Assembly: GCA_028583405.1 (NCBI GenBank)
Contig: CM053253.1
Coordinates: 7,584,219 to 7,648,218, forward strand
Length of the DNA stretch: 64,000 bases
Direction of reading: 5' to 3'
DNA from: Pogonophryne albipinna
Taxonomy: Eukaryota > Chordata > Actinopteri > Perciformes > Artedidraconidae
Position numbers and translations under genes: made by a program. Of the stretch, positions 24,101 to 53,953 are shown in pieces (position 1 is the first letter of the stretch; each line of letters begins with the position of its first letter). The notes beneath the pieces were generated by a model. That model saw nothing but the letters and a program-made list of their open reading frames with translations. It made no database searches and was not told where the DNA came from.

Positions 24101-27100
24101 TGGCCAGTAGAGGGCTCCGTGGGGCCGTCGGACTGAAACCTGGCTGATCAGTTACAAAACCCATCCCTTTTCAGCTCAGCAACCGCGCCACACACACACG
24201 CGCCACACACACAGACGCGCCACACACACACACAATTTTACCTGGTGTGTGGTCCCCTCTATCTCCACAGGAACGATGAAGTCTGCATTACTAATAGGCT
24301 AGAAGGGGGAAGACACAGAGGGAGATGGTTGGCCTGCTCAGCGCTGTGTACATTCACATGGCATTACATAACACCTGAACACTCAGAAGCAGACTACGCA
24401 CTGCTACTACAAATCACAGCAAGAGCCTACACAAACAGAATATAATTGACTTGATGTTCCACAGGCACATGTGATGTTTTAATAGAAGACATATCAAAAG
24501 GAGAACTAGCACGGATGCTACCACATACTATTAAGTGGATTAAAAACATGAACAAACAATTAGTTGATGCTTTATTATCGGTAAATCAGAATAAGAAAAT
24601 GAACTCATGTTTTGCTTGAATACCTTGAATGAGCTGTGCACCAGGGTCTCATCCAGATCTATGACCACACATAACTTCCCTTGGTCCTGGGCCTCTATCT
24701 CAGGCAGGAGGCTATATTCAGATTGCTAGAAGAAGACAGAAAACAAGCTTTTTTAATGTTACTGTCCATCACACACATATATTTAATATATCTTGTGCTA
24801 TGTTTATACAGAATAAGCATGCTTCGTCCTAATAGGGCATTGATTCATATGAAAATCAGACCTTGGTTGATACATTTTACCTCTGGGAAATTAGATACGA
24901 TTCAGTTTTAGAGATGCATGAATGTGTGGGAGAAGCATTATTATTTACTGTAGGCACTTTTATGTTGCACATGTTTAGGATAAGCATATTAATGTGTTTT
25001 TTATACTTCCCAAAAGCCTCTCTACACCTGGCATTCACCCTTAGGGAGAACACATTAGCTTGATATAATCTCCCTTTTTTAGATATCCTCTTGATATTCA
25101 TTTCATCTTTATGAACAGAGTCAAAGTGAAATTAATTATTTAAATATGACATACCTTTAAGGGAGGCACATTTAGATTGAGAACAAATCCTACATGAGTA
25201 ACAACAATCTTATTTCACAGGATAAACAAACGCAATGTATCATAACCCCATCGGCCCTTAGTCTTTTAATTTGGTTTCATTCCACAATAACCCCTACCGA
25301 TCCTGCTCGCTCCTGATGCTGGAGGACGATCCTCAATGTGAGCAAACATGGCATCTCATTAAAATGCCTCTTACATGCTACTGAAGCTCTAATCAGGCTG
25401 ACAGCGTTCACCAGCCGTGTGCAGCAGGCGCTCAAGGCTTTCTTTTTTCTCCACCTCAGCAATTACGAGGCACACAATACACCATTCTCTGCTCACCGTC
25501 AGGCTAAAGGATTGATAGTCACTCTGATGCTCTTATCATCCTTGGGGGGGGGGGGATCAAGTGTGAACATCAAAGTGATTCCATATCCGCAGACAGTTGC
25601 GGTTAGCTTTTAAGATGTTTGGAGCAGGTGCAGTAGTGGTTGTAGTGTGCAGTTGTAAAAAATAATGTTGTTGACAACAACATTTTTACAGCATGTTTAT
25701 TCCCACAGATGGCAAAACTATTCAAACAACTCATGTTCAAGCTTTGTGTGTGTGTGTGTGTGTGTGAGTGAGACAAGGAAGTGACATTTTAAATAAACAC
25801 AAATAAATCCGGGCCTGAACTCCTCACATTGTTTTCAGCTGGTGTGAAACATTGCTGGAATAAGAATAGTGTTACCTTGACAACCATCCCATTTTCCTGC
25901 GCCTCCAGCAGGGCCTGATGGGAAGGCGGTGGTGTTGGTGGTGGTTTGGGGTCATCCTGAGCTTTAAGGCAGCAGAAGAGCGCCTTGAAGATGTTACAAC
26001 TTCGAGGCTGTTTCAAGGCAGACCGGCTCACCTGGCCTGCTATGCAAAAAGAAAAAAAGGGACATTCATGAGGAAGCTGCATGATGGAACAACGTTGAAA
26101 TGTTAAGTAGGAGCTTGAATTATACGTCAGATATACCTCATCTAATCTCTTCCAAACACATGGAAACAGATGAAAAACACTCAAATCAACCACTTGAATT
26201 CAGTACAATCAGTTGTGAGGTATTTGTAGCATGTAGAATGATGAGCTTCCTCTTTTCCTAAAGGCACCGTCCATCTGTCTATGGGGATGGTACAGCCGCA
26301 CATGAAATCTGTTTTTAATGCGCCTGCCTCTGATGCTGCTGCTGCTGCAAATGGCTGGTACATGTTACATAATCACAGAGGGCGGGAAAAGCCACACTTT
26401 TCAGCACTACCTTCAACAGAAAACACAGACAGAACACATTCCGACCATTTTAAACTCCAAGACCTTACGGGGCGGCCTGAAGCTATCCAGAACAGACAGA
26501 CAGCCAGTGATCCGGACAAGCAGTCACACCTCAACGCTCTGTGCAATTCTTTGATCAGTCACCCTAAACAAGAGTCCCAGGCCAACACAAGACTTGTAGT
26601 GAAAGAAAGGGAGAAAAACATTCTTCCCAGTCCCCCTCTAGTGTGCTTCATGTGAGGACATGCAAACATAATTGATATACCCATTAAAACAGACTCGTCG
26701 TAAACACGCTCGCACTTTACTAGGAAAAGGAACTGCTGAGAAACAGTGAAAAGTCAAATCAGAAAGATTTGTTTCTAATAATCTACAGATTCCAGGCCGT
26801 GAAGACATAATGCAGACACACACCAAGGGCCATGTTACACAACACCATGTTTAAGAGACAAAGGAGCCAGATTTGGTCATTCCTCAAATGTCCTTCATTA
26901 GTCCTGCACACTTTTAGTTAATAACAATATATCCCTTATAATCAATATGACCAACCAAACTTAACCAATTTAATCCACATGATTAATATAAATCCTGACA
27001 GCCAATCAGTGTAAACCAGCATATTGATTTCCCACAGGAAGGGCAGCATTTGCCATGTATGACATAACACATGCATTATATCTCCCCTGCATGTGAGAGG

Positions 27101-28448
27101 ATGGACACATAACAGCAGATTAGTCCTACAGACATGTCTGTGATATAACGAAACATGCCAAGCAATGCAAAAAAAGGGCACTGCGAATCATTTTCTCTGT
27201 CTGTAATAATGCATTATGCACAAGAACCAAGTAAAGCCTGTTTTCAAGCCTGAGGAAATCTGTGAAACGGTGCTACAATGGGCGTGTGCAGAGGGGTGTG
27301 TTTGTGCATTCCGCTGTCAACACCGCGGCACCTGGTATTTCTATACTCTGTTAATAATCAACAGCTAGATTCAACCTTTTAAATGCTTAATCTTTTCATA
27401 CAGAAGCTTGACTAGTCAAATACAGGCAAACGTGGGATCAGTGCAGCAGTCTTTACTGCTAGTGCACTCATCTGTGACCCCTGCCCCCTATAAAATATGA
27501 AGAAAAACAGCAGAAATGAACCCAGCTGCTTTGTTTTACTGTACTAGTGCTGCCTGTGGTGACAGACGAGCTCCTTCACGCTGTGTACCTGGTATAGTAG
27601 TAGGATGTGGGATGGTGCCAAACAAGCTGGAACCTGATCGACATAAATACACGGCAGCTTTGGAGAGCTGGCCATGATCACAAGCAGCAAAAACACCAAG
27701 ACGAATTCAGCCATGATCACAACACCACATGTTAAGAAGATTTACACATAACAATAGATACAAACAGAATTGCTAAGATCTGAATGGCAAACCCACTGCG
27801 AAATGGAGACTGTGAACCTATACTCAATAGGAAAGGAGAACTAAACTGTGGTAAAGCTACACAATAATCCCACGTTTTTTTATTCTAACACCACTTTATG
27901 ATGTGCAAGTGAAGAAAAACAGCTACTGGGTAAAACATATTAGTAATTAACAATGTAGGATTCTTTCAAATTCAGTGGATGCGGGTTTTTATATGGATTA
28001 AATTGAAATATGACAGATGTGTTTGACAAATGTTAAACAAAAAAAAGGATGTCATTTGTATTCAAACACCACTTGTTTACGTGCAGGTGAAGAAAAACAG
28101 CTTATAGGCACAATAGTATTAGTAACAAAACACATTTGGATTATTTAAGATTCAGTGAATGTGGGTTTTATAGTGATTAGATTTAAATATGACAGATGTG
28201 TTTGGCAAATGTAAAAAAAAAAAAAAAGGGAAAAAAGGGGGCAATGCGCCTATTTGACCGCGCTCCGCAGATCTCAACTGTCAAATGGGCGCACTACATA
28301 TACACACCGATTAACATTCAAGACAGCACCAAATCAAGCAGATATAATAACACTTCAAAAGCACATAAAAACACAGGCCCATCTCACCTGTTTTCGGTGT
28401 CACTTGCACGTCTTCTTTCTGCACTTGGGTGATAACAGAACTTTCCAT
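21163..28448 (-). CDS. ctdsp2: CTD small phosphatase 2 (SCP2)
   Basis: Seven coding exons, 5' to 3': 28448-28388, 26036-25876, 24725-24624, 24298-24242, 23187-23095, 22198-22013 and 21288-21163. They sum to 786 bases, 261 aa. The protein starts [16 protein letters not shown], has a palmitoylation-type [14 protein letters not shown] segment near residue 45-58, then the catalytic HAD-type FCP1 domain with the DLDET motif at residues 97-101 (Asp97 nucleophile, Asp99 acid/base). [15 protein letters not shown] and HQGCYVKDL are closer to CTDSP2 than to CTDSP1 or CTDSPL. The enzyme removes phosphate from Ser5 of the RNA polymerase II CTD and, within the REST complex, represses neuronal genes in non-neuronal cells (family knowledge). 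mir-26a lies in the intron between 24242 and 23187. A proline-rich linker (KPPPTPPPS) sits in exon 2. Confidence 0.95.
23770..23850 (-). ncRNA. mir26a: microRNA precursor mir-26a in a ctdsp2 intron
   Basis: On the minus strand the 5p arm 23840-23819 reads ttcaagtaatccaggatagg followed by ct, identical to mature vertebrate miR-26a. The 3p arm 23801-23780 reads cctattcttgattacttgttt followed by c (the star form). The two arms pair into a hairpin with a short loop (about 23802-23818). It is transcribed in the same sense as ctdsp2. Vertebrate miR-26 genes reside in introns of CTDSP genes, so both sequence and position agree. Confidence 0.96.
24182..24236. repeat. CA/CGCGC microsatellite
   Basis: Alternating runs of cacaca separated by cgcgc, three blocks, immediately beside the ctdsp2 exon at 24242. 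It would lie in the intron just after that exon's donor on the transcribed strand. Confidence 0.85.
25744..25768. repeat. GT microsatellite
   Basis: About eleven GT dinucleotides in the ctdsp2 intron after exon 2. A G run of about ten lies at 25545-25554 in the same intron. Confidence 0.85.
27884..28215. repeat. ctdsp2: tandem duplication of about 178 bp in ctdsp2 intron 1
   Basis: Copies at about 27884-28038 and 28062-28212 share aacaccact, gtgaagaaaaacagct, attcagtg-atg-gggttt and 'aaatatgacagatgtgttt' in the same order, with moderate divergence. It lies less than 200 bases from the first exon's splice donor. Confidence 0.75.
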
Positions 28449-29150
28449 CTGACAATCACGGAGCCCTCAAAATCCTCAAATCCTGTCCCCGAGCACTGAT
28501 GGGCATCCCTCATTGGGTTTTATTGACAAGTAAACTCAAGTATTCACCGAGGTAACGTGTCCTCCGCCTCAGGATTTGTCTTGTTCGTGGGTTTCTTTAT
28601 TCCCAACGCCACCGCTTCTTCTCCTTCTTCGTCTCTCGGAGGTCCGTCGCCCGGGGAAAAGGGGGGCAAAGGCACTTGGATATGTTTTTTTTAGGGGAGG
28701 TTATTTGAGACTCTGTCAGCTCCGTCGTCTCGGGTTTACCATTACGGGTAAAAATCGCCGAGCAGCTCACTCTAGCGCGACGCTGCGAAGTCCGTACTCT
28801 TGCAGCAACAACATGGAGAATCCAGGCGAGAGGAGGAAAACAACCGAGGAAATGGGGCAAGGTGGGGCGGTTTCAAGCCACCCTTTACTACAGATAAACA
28901 ACATCGCCCGAAAGGCCTTAAAGAGCGACGAAAAACACCGAGAATCGATCTCTACGGTCGATTTCGAAGCATTTAAAAGGATTTCAGTGTGCAGTTAGAT
29001 GTAAAATATGAGTTTTGTTGTTATCCGGGGCTTTGTTTTTCTACGGTTGGGACTCTGAGGGCGCCTTGAAACCGTCTCCGCTCTCTGATTGGACGCCCTG
29101 GCGAAGAGGGGCGTGGCTAAGGCATTCCTCCCTGTCCTGCACGCGCCGCA
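28449..29150 (-). promoter_or_regulatory. ctdsp2: CpG-rich ctdsp2 5'UTR and promoter region
   Basis: Upstream of the ctdsp2 start codon on the minus strand, CG dinucleotides and GC content rise sharply (about 28560-29150) compared with the AT-rich flanks, as in a housekeeping CpG-island promoter. Open frames on both strands here show no family match. The transcription start is not visible. Confidence 0.5.
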
Positions 29151-30825
29151 CCAAACACATTCCAGCGCTGCTCGAGATCACATTGTTTGTAAGTTATTTA
29201 AAAAATAATAGTAATTTTTGCAAATACTTATTTACACATAAAAGAAGACAGTTCCTTCTCCTAAGGTGAGACACTACACGAAAAAACATTGTCTTATTTT
29301 GCATTGTTTAATTTTTTGATTTTTGGGCTAATGATGCTTCCATAACATATTCTTATTAAGAGTAGTGACAGGAAAACGTCCGGCAAACAGATGTAGGTGT
29401 TTATTTTTTCTCACTTTGTCTATTTGCTCTCGAATATTTCTCCTGAAGTCGCCTAAAGTTATTATTAGATTATACCTCATTTGCATATTTAAACATAGCA
29501 TTTCAAAAAACGTTTAGGCCTATAAGCAAAAGTAATTTTTTTAATTATTAAACTTTCAATATGATATATATATACTACTTATATGTTACCATATTCCATT
29601 TTTGTCCCCAATTATTATCATTTAAAAAAGTTTAGTTTTCGTTATTTTTTAGCATTTCCTTTTCTACAAATATATTAAATTGTTGTTTGTAGTATGCATT
29701 TGTTCCTCCAGGAGTTGGAGATAACATCATTTATAAAACAGAAAAAATGCAATTATCTCCCAAAAAAATGCATTATCTTTACCTGTTATGTTTAATGCTT
29801 TAATTATTGTCCAGAAGTGGCTAATTATGGTTTAACACTACAGTAGGGTTGCATTAAAAAAAAATCACAACATCTGGTTAGCATGGCAGCCAAAAACAGG
29901 GTTTCGGGCTTATTGATAAACAGGCTTATTAATTGAAAAGTCTATATTCAGTCAAAAACACTAAACGTACAATATGTGCCAGGCAGGATTTAGTACTTAC
30001 GTGATCTTTTTCATAGATATTTAATTAGCATTGTTCGGGGAGCTTGCTTCTGTTGTGAATAAAGAACTTGATGCATGCAACAGCCTATAGCAGATGTTTC
30101 CAGTTTAGATGAATCGGAAAGACCTCCTCGGTCTGCAGTGAAAAGCATCTCCTCATCAGGAGTCGAGTTGGTGGTTATTGTAACTCCATGCAGAACTACA
30201 GTACATGCAACTCTGGCTCTCTGTGGGGGTAACAGAGGGCAGAGTGAAACCACTGACCCAGACTCCTTTCATTTTCTCTTTCATTTGACTTCCTTTTACT
30301 GGCACAGTTTTGCCTGATTGAGATCACTGATAAATATGTTTAGATAGTAGGCAGGAGCTTATTTGTAAGTATTAGAAAAAAGAAAAAAAAATGAAATAGT
30401 TTGTCTGAAAACCGCTGAAGGAGTTTTTCTCTGGGATCCACTGCGTTGTGTCAATCACTCTCATGTGCAACCACAGACTTAAGGAACATACATATTACAC
30501 AATAGTTGCATCATGTTAAAATACAAACAAGTCTCACACAACGCTATTGTTAATAAAAAAAAAGAATACTTTATTGCTGTTTATTTATGAAAATAAGTTG
30601 TAATCAGCTGGAATCACTTTTCACTTTGTTTTTGTAAAGTGATTCCCTGAACGGTGGGAACACTTAAAACACATTTGTTTTACCGTGTTCAAATAATGGA
30701 AGTGGGTTTGACATCGTGTTTGGCAATGTGGTCGACCAGTTGGTCCCCGGATATATTTTTATTTACAGCACGCAGCGCCTCCTTATCCTCTAAAACCTGA
30801 TTAAACCTGATGCATTGTGAGCATT
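29151..30825. other. intergenic, no gene seen
   Basis: AT-rich sequence upstream of ctdsp2 with long T and A runs. I find no exon of a known family, no RNA gene and no complete transposon here. Confidence 0.4.
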
Positions 30826-31358
30826 GGTGGAATGTAACCAAGTACATTTACTCAAGTCCCATACTTTAGTATTATTTTGACATTATTTGTCCATTTATGC
30901 CACTTTATATTTCTACTCCACTACATTTCAGAGGTAAATATTGTACTTTTTACTACACTTCATGTATTTCACTCAAAATAGTAGTTACATTTGTACATAA
31001 ATACAGTTACTCTTTGCACATAAATAATCCTATATATATATTTGTAGTATTACACTGCATTTTATAATATGAGCATGGCTGATATTATAGGATGCAATAC
31101 TGTTATACAATTATTATCTAAAATAAGCTCCACATTAATAAACTACAATATTGAAATGTTTTGACATGCATTTGTTAGGGATAAAAACATGATATAATAT
31201 TCTACAATAATATATTCATTTAGCTGATAACATTTCTTTCATTTACTTACTAAAGTAATATCTTGTATTCTGGATTTTAAATTGTAATGGAGTATTTTAG
31301 GCCCATTTCTACTTTTCCTGAAGTAAAGGATCCAAGTACTTTTTCCACCTGAGCAACT
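30826..31358 (+). repeat. dispersed fish repeat, family C
   Basis: Begins tggtggaatgtaaccaagta, contains 'tctactccactacatttcagaggtaaatattgtactt' wording and ends 'gtaaaggatccaagtacttttt'. Matches the other family C copies in order but is diverged. Confidence 0.55.
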
Positions 31359-34300
31359 GATGAGGAGTTTATAGCAACAGCAGATCATAAAACATTCATC
31401 AATAAGACATTTAGGTCATGAAACCACAAAGAAACACTTAAATAAAGGAATAAGTAGAGTTGAAATAGTCAGTGTAGCCTTTCCAAACACATGGGCCCAT
31501 TAAGCTCTGCCAGGCCCACAGAGGCCACAATGCAAGACATAAACAGCAATGGCCCCGCTGTTTGCATTCCTGGTGTCGGACATTTTGAGGCAGCACTGAC
31601 AGATCTATGTAAAAATATATACAAAAATAAGTATGGTCCGAGAGCTGGAAAATGTCATGTGGTCTTCAGCTGATGCCACTTTTTACTGAATCAATTTGAA
31701 ATGCATTATCTGTGTCTGATTTCTGGCGCCCTCTTCTTCTTGTCACGTTGCATACCTCTGAGGAGAAGAGAAGAAAAGGGGGTCAGCTGGTCCTGCGCTG
31801 AGTGTTAAAGGTGAAAACCACGTAAAAACATGTTTCTTCAAACATCAGGTACAAGTTAAAGCTACATCCATCTCTCATCAGTTATGAGAACTGATGTTAA
31901 GGTGAAAACCCAAGGTGGAAGAAAAAATGAAACAAGTGTGGCACGTTCAAACCCCTGAAATTCATCATGATTGCAGAGTGGAAGGAAAAGATATGAATAC
32001 ATTCATTAACAACCCTGATATACAAGTCCTGTATTTCCATGTTGTGGTTTATTGTGTGTGTTCAGTGGGACCGGCTTGTTTACAATTCAATAGCGCATTT
32101 AATGATTTTTTATAATTGCAACCCATTAAATCAGTCCGTGCTGCTAGCTGCAGCAATAAAACGACATGGGGCTTTCTGCTAAAACGAATGCAGCAAGGAT
32201 GTCCTTTCTGCAAGATAAATCAGCGACTAAACACTGTCAACAACTATAAGCAAATGTACAAATAAAATACTGATAAAATAGATCATTTCAATCTTTTAAT
32301 CTTAATGAGAAAATATTCTGTACAACCCGTTCAATTTATACAGCATGGATACATCTGTGATGTATGGCAACAAACATGAACAAAACCTCACATTAACCTT
32401 TAAAACACAAACAAACACACAAACACACACATCAGGCATTGTGGTTCTATTTCTACACTTCACACCTGGGAATCCACGGCGTCTACTTACAGCCTCATGC
32501 ACTCTGCCATGCAATAGCTACATCCAATCACGTTGATGACAACTAGCTGTTGAAATGTGCTTGCAGCATCTGAGCCTCATGTAGGGCTGGGACTGTAGGG
32601 GCTAAAACCATGTGATTTGCTGGAAGAGCCCTCCCTCCCCTCCTCCCACCTCGCGGGCCTGCCCCCGAGTGGCCTCTGCTAGGCTATGTTTCCAGGAAAG
32701 GGGCCTACTGGACAGGCTGTGAGGCCTCGGCAGGGAGACATTTGGCTCATTGAGAAAAACAAAAACACAGAGGGGCGGTGGGAAGACTCCCTTACATAAC
32801 TCTGCCTCCATTACAGGAAAAAAAAAAGTTCCCCGCCACAATGTAAAGAAAAACCTGTCCGTCCGCCTCTCCTCGGCTTGAAAATGTTGAAGCACTTCAG
32901 GACAGGAATTCAAGTAACACTGAAACCAGCCGTGTTTGCTTGTAGTTACACAATAGTTGCAACTCTTCAGACCAACCATCCTCACCACAGGCATCTCAAA
33001 CCCATCTGAATGTACAGCAGCGTTACAGCCAGTCACTGACACTCATTTGATTGGATTGATCTGATTTCCTTTGATAGAATCCTGCTGTTTCTGTGCAGCC
33101 ATAACAACATGAAGTGTGATGTAACACACCGTGTCATTAAATGTGTTATGTTGTTCAGCTTTGGTGGGGAGGTATGTACAGGATCTGAGGAGGGACTGCA
33201 CTGCCTCCCTGTGGCCAAAAGAGAAATTGCATTTTACACAACATTGATTTCTGCTTCCTAACAAAGGCCTCTGAGGGCAATTCACTTTACATTTTAAGAG
33301 CCTCTTAATGCGTGCCTGCTTGTGTTGCTAAACTTAAAAATAAATCTAAGCTAATAGTGGAATTTTTGCAACAGTAGATTGTGCTGAAGGAAGCTATTTG
33401 GGAAATTCAAACATTTCACAAATTGGGGTCAATAAAGTTCTTATCTTATTTTTTTATTGCTTTTCTGGGTCGGGTTCAAATTACTATAATTAACTTCATC
33501 ATCAGGAACTTAATTTGTATAATGCTGGGAAGTACTGAATGAAAACGTCTTTAATTGAACTTGCACAAACTCTGAAATGTTTTTTGTTTAAATATTGTAT
33601 GTGCTTAAGGAAAACCCACAACTGTGATCCACCTACTTGTGTATTATGTACGTGTTTATTTATATTTTCACTTTAAATGTTTCTGTTTTTTTTACCTACC
33701 TAAGGACTATCGATGTAAATAAGCATGTTTGCTGTCTTTAGCATGTTTCCATCTTGATTTTTTTGCACTGATTTTCAATATGAGCTTTGTGCTAATCAAA
33801 TAAAAAAGTACGTTAATGTCTGACGCCGTTTGCTATGTTTTGTTTAAGGGAACAGTTGAACATTTTCTTAAGACATATTGTTTAAAAAAACATCAAGATT
33901 TATTTCATGCATTACTTTCTCTTTTCTCAATTTGGATAATTTACATACATTTATTTATCATATCTTCATATAAACGCTTTATTTTGTTCTTTCATTTCGA
34001 TGTTTAGGGAACGATATTAAGGGACGCCACTAAGCCTGCAGAGTGGTGAAGTGATATCATACGAGACAGTGAGGTATTGAGTTACTTGCTTTACCCCAAC
34101 CCCAAAGTAGTTTTAATTTAACTATCAGGTTTACATTGAACTGTAATCTTAACTGCCGTTACAATAAACCTGCTTTCTCACCTAGAGCTGATGATTTAGC
34201 AAACATAATCTTAATTGCTTTAAAGAATCATTAACGGAGATTTGACTAAAGATCTACGAATACTTCATATGAAATGAAATATGTATTCCAATAAAAAATA

Positions 34301-34425
34301 CATTTCTGTAGTCCTATTATAAATAAACAAACACTTAATAAGACTACATGTTTTGGAAGAGAAAACAGTCAAATGTCAGTGTGGTTGCTCACAGCTGCAC
34401 CTTTTAAATAAAGTCCTCATGTGAT
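31359..34425. other. intergenic region containing the slc11a2 3'UTR
   Basis: The part next to 34425 must be slc11a2 3'UTR on the minus strand; possible AATAAA signals (plus TTTATT) occur near 33950 and 33655, and I cannot choose between them. A LINE-like tail 'gggtcaataaagttcttatctta' sits at 33426-33450. I looked for an iron-responsive element (CAGTGN loop on a paired stem) on the minus strand and saw none. The rest has no gene that I recognise. Confidence 0.4.
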
Positions 34426-51308
<16,883 letters not shown>

Positions 51309-51620
51309 TTTCGGGCTGTTTAATCTATAAAAAAAGGTCTAAAACTTCAATCGAAACTTCTCTCCGGTGTGATGTGACTCATGCTGTCCCCTCTCGGTTC
51401 CCAGGTGTTTCAGTGGAGCACAGCGGCAGGTTGGACACCGTCCCTCCGGTGTGAGGAGCAGACTCACCAGACAGGTAAGGACGGAGGGTGGCGGGGGAGG
51501 ATGCTACCTGACTACACATACACACACACACACACACCTGCAAGTTTCACACAACTTATCATGAAGTCACATGACCCGGATTCCAAAGTGGATTCCAGCC
51601 GGAAACTAGACTCACTTATT
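51309..51620 (-). promoter_or_regulatory. slc11a2: slc11a2 5'UTR and probable upstream exon
   Basis: On the minus strand an acceptor tttttttatag|ATTAAAC at 51324 precedes the start codon, so the first coding exon also has a short UTR. Further upstream a donor CTGTCTG|GTGAGT at about 51472 could end a noncoding exon 1. A CA microsatellite lies at 51518-51537. Start of transcription is inferred only. Confidence 0.35.
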
Positions 51621-52448
51621 TCAAAATAAAAGACTGTAAAACACCCTCTAGCAGCAGAAAGGAGTGTGTTTTTAAATATCCTACTACAGGAACAGGTGAA
51701 GAAGAAGCTGACCAGAGCAGCAGCAGCCACTGGGTGGAGACACATACTGACTGAACTATTTCATTTACACACAAGGTTTTATTTATCGTGTACATGGGAT
51801 GTAAACTGAGGTGTTTTTCTACTGGTTATTCAGTGTATTTATATATTTTGACTTTGGGATGTATGTATTACTTCCTCTTATGTTATTAAAGTAATTTAAT
51901 AGTTATTTTGTGTAAAACCTACTATAAAAGCTGAAAATATGAGTTGAGATTTTTGTTTTCAGGCTTCATTGATTATCCTTGGCAGCCCAGTCATACGAAA
52001 TGTATCAGTTTTAATGTTGGTGTCTGGATTTAACCAGATTTGTTTTTGACTTTACTTGAATTGATCGATTGAATCTGAGCAGCTTGAATACAGTTTTTTT
52101 ATATATTTGACGCTTAAAACAACATAAAATCAGTTTTACTTGGGCTGCAACTAATTATGATTTTTCATTTCTGGTTAATAGACCAACTACTTTCCCAATT
52201 AATTAGTGTAACATCCAAAAATAGGCAAACATATCCACTTGTTTCCCAAAATAACTATCGTGTGCTATTTAACACCCCCCAATAGTCTTTTTACTATTCA
52301 ATAAAACAAAATATAAATATTAGAGAGGCTACACCCAGAGAATAATTTTTTTTGCATGAAAATGGCTCAAGTGGACTCAATGAATTGCCTACTTGATGCA
52401 GCTTTACTCTGATTAAATGTAATCTGCTTTCGAGGGGTTTTAGTCAGA
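51621..52448. other. intergenic, no gene seen
   Basis: Between slc11a2 and the family A repeat at 52449. AT-rich, no coding signal. Confidence 0.4.
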
Positions 52449-52922
52449 TTAAAGGGGCGCTATTTTGCTTTTTGGGGGTTTTCCCTTTCCTGTGGTGTTT
52501 TATATGGCTTTAGTGCATGTGAATGGTCTGCAAAGGTTAAAATCCCAAAGTTCCCTCCAAAGGGAGTTTCTCTCCCGCACACCCCCCCTCCTGCCTGACA
52601 TGCCTCCTTTGTTTACTGCTGTAACATAGTGACATCACTATGTAACACTTGCGCTTCTATTAGCTAGCGCTCCAACACATTGTACGTGGTAGGCTAAGTG
52701 TCAGGAAATCTCTATGTTGTTGACTAATCACAACAGAGCCGGCCAGCTAACCAATCAGAGCAGACTGGGCTCTGGTTTCAGACAGAGGGTGAAAAGAGGT
52801 GCTGCAGCACAGGCAGTATGAGAAAAATAAAGAGCTTTTTGAACATTAAAACATGTAAAGATGTTAGAGGCACAAAATACGATTACGAAACCAGAAAATT
52901 ATCAAAACAGGGCCCTTTTAAA
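52449..52922 (+). mobile_element. family A repeat, full-length copy
   Basis: Runs from ttaaaggggcgctattttgc to acagggcccttttaaac, so the two ends are short inverted copies (AAAGGGGC / GCCCTTTT) next to TTAA. No ORF. This is the most complete copy of the family in the window, which suggests a MITE rather than a retroelement. Confidence 0.55.
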
Positions 52923-53209
52923 CAAGGTAATAAATAAAAATCCTTTTTGCAGTTGATGACGCTGAAACAACATCACATCACTTTACAGCAGACAACGACA
53001 CCCTGCAGGCCACGCATAATTTAAGATTCAGGAAAAGAAGAGACAGAGTGAGAATGAGTAGTAAGAGATCGTCTGATCCCCATTTTTAATCCAATAGTTT
53101 ACTTATTATCAAATCTGAATCAGCACACAGCAGCAACAATCTGTATGTTAGCTGAAATAGCTGTAACACACTGCCATTTGTCATGTGGACAAAAAGTGGG
53201 TGCAATGAA

Positions 53210-53953
53210 ATCAGATGTTTCTAAAGTGTTTATTTTTGGCAAGCACCATTCGAAATAGAGCAACTTTGTCATGTGCTTATGTTATGTGATGAAGAATAAA
53301 TTATATACCCATGCAAAATTCCCTGTGAAATGTACATACGTATCTTTATTGCAGAAAGGTTAAGTGTCACTGAAATTCTTTTTTATCTTTTTCTTTTTTT
53401 ACTTGTTATGACTTATTGTTCTGTTGTCGCCCCTGTGTTTCTCCCTCGTGTTGTTTGTTTCAGTGTTCGGTCTTTTTTTTAACCAGCATTGGTTATCTTG
53501 TAGAAATGTTAAAGATCATTACACATAGTCGTCTGAAAATGCTTGGAGTTATGGAGTTACATGTTTTCCCCTAAAATCATACATCCGTACAAAATCAAAA
53601 TGAGTAAAAAACAAACAAAGAGAAGATACAAATCAAACCAAGAGGTTAAAATCAAAGAAACATGTCTTTGTGCATCCTGATATTGAACTGGAAAAAACGT
53701 CTCGTCATCTTGGATTAGGTTATAAAGCCTGTTACACTTTTTTCCTGCACACATTTCATTTTCATGTCTTTTTAATGCATCCATCAGTTCTTTAATTATT
53801 GAAAAGGAGAATCTGGCCTCTTACAAAACACGAGGAGAGATCCTCAAGTGTCTGTCGATGAGGCGTCACTCACATGAGTCTGTAGTTCTTTAATAATAGG
53901 TCCACAAGGCTCTTACATCAGGTGTATCCCACCACGCATGCCCCCGGTGCATC
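53210..53953 (-). other. marchf9: probable marchf9 3'UTR
   Basis: Follows the marchf9 TGA on the minus strand. AATAAA signals on the minus strand (plus TTTATT near 53229 and 53346) are possible ends. Confidence 0.4.

Noticed and set aside
28576..28998. 140-codon plus-strand frame upstream of ctdsp2
   Set aside because: It lies in the CpG-rich promoter region where stops are rare; no known family and no splice context.
32602..33042. 146-codon minus-strand frame below slc11a2
   Set aside because: Composition is not protein-like, no motif is recognisable, and it probably belongs to UTR or intergenic DNA.
33767..33772. CAGTGC on the minus strand as a possible iron-responsive element loop
   Set aside because: The bases on each side (A-rich on both) cannot pair to form the needed stem.
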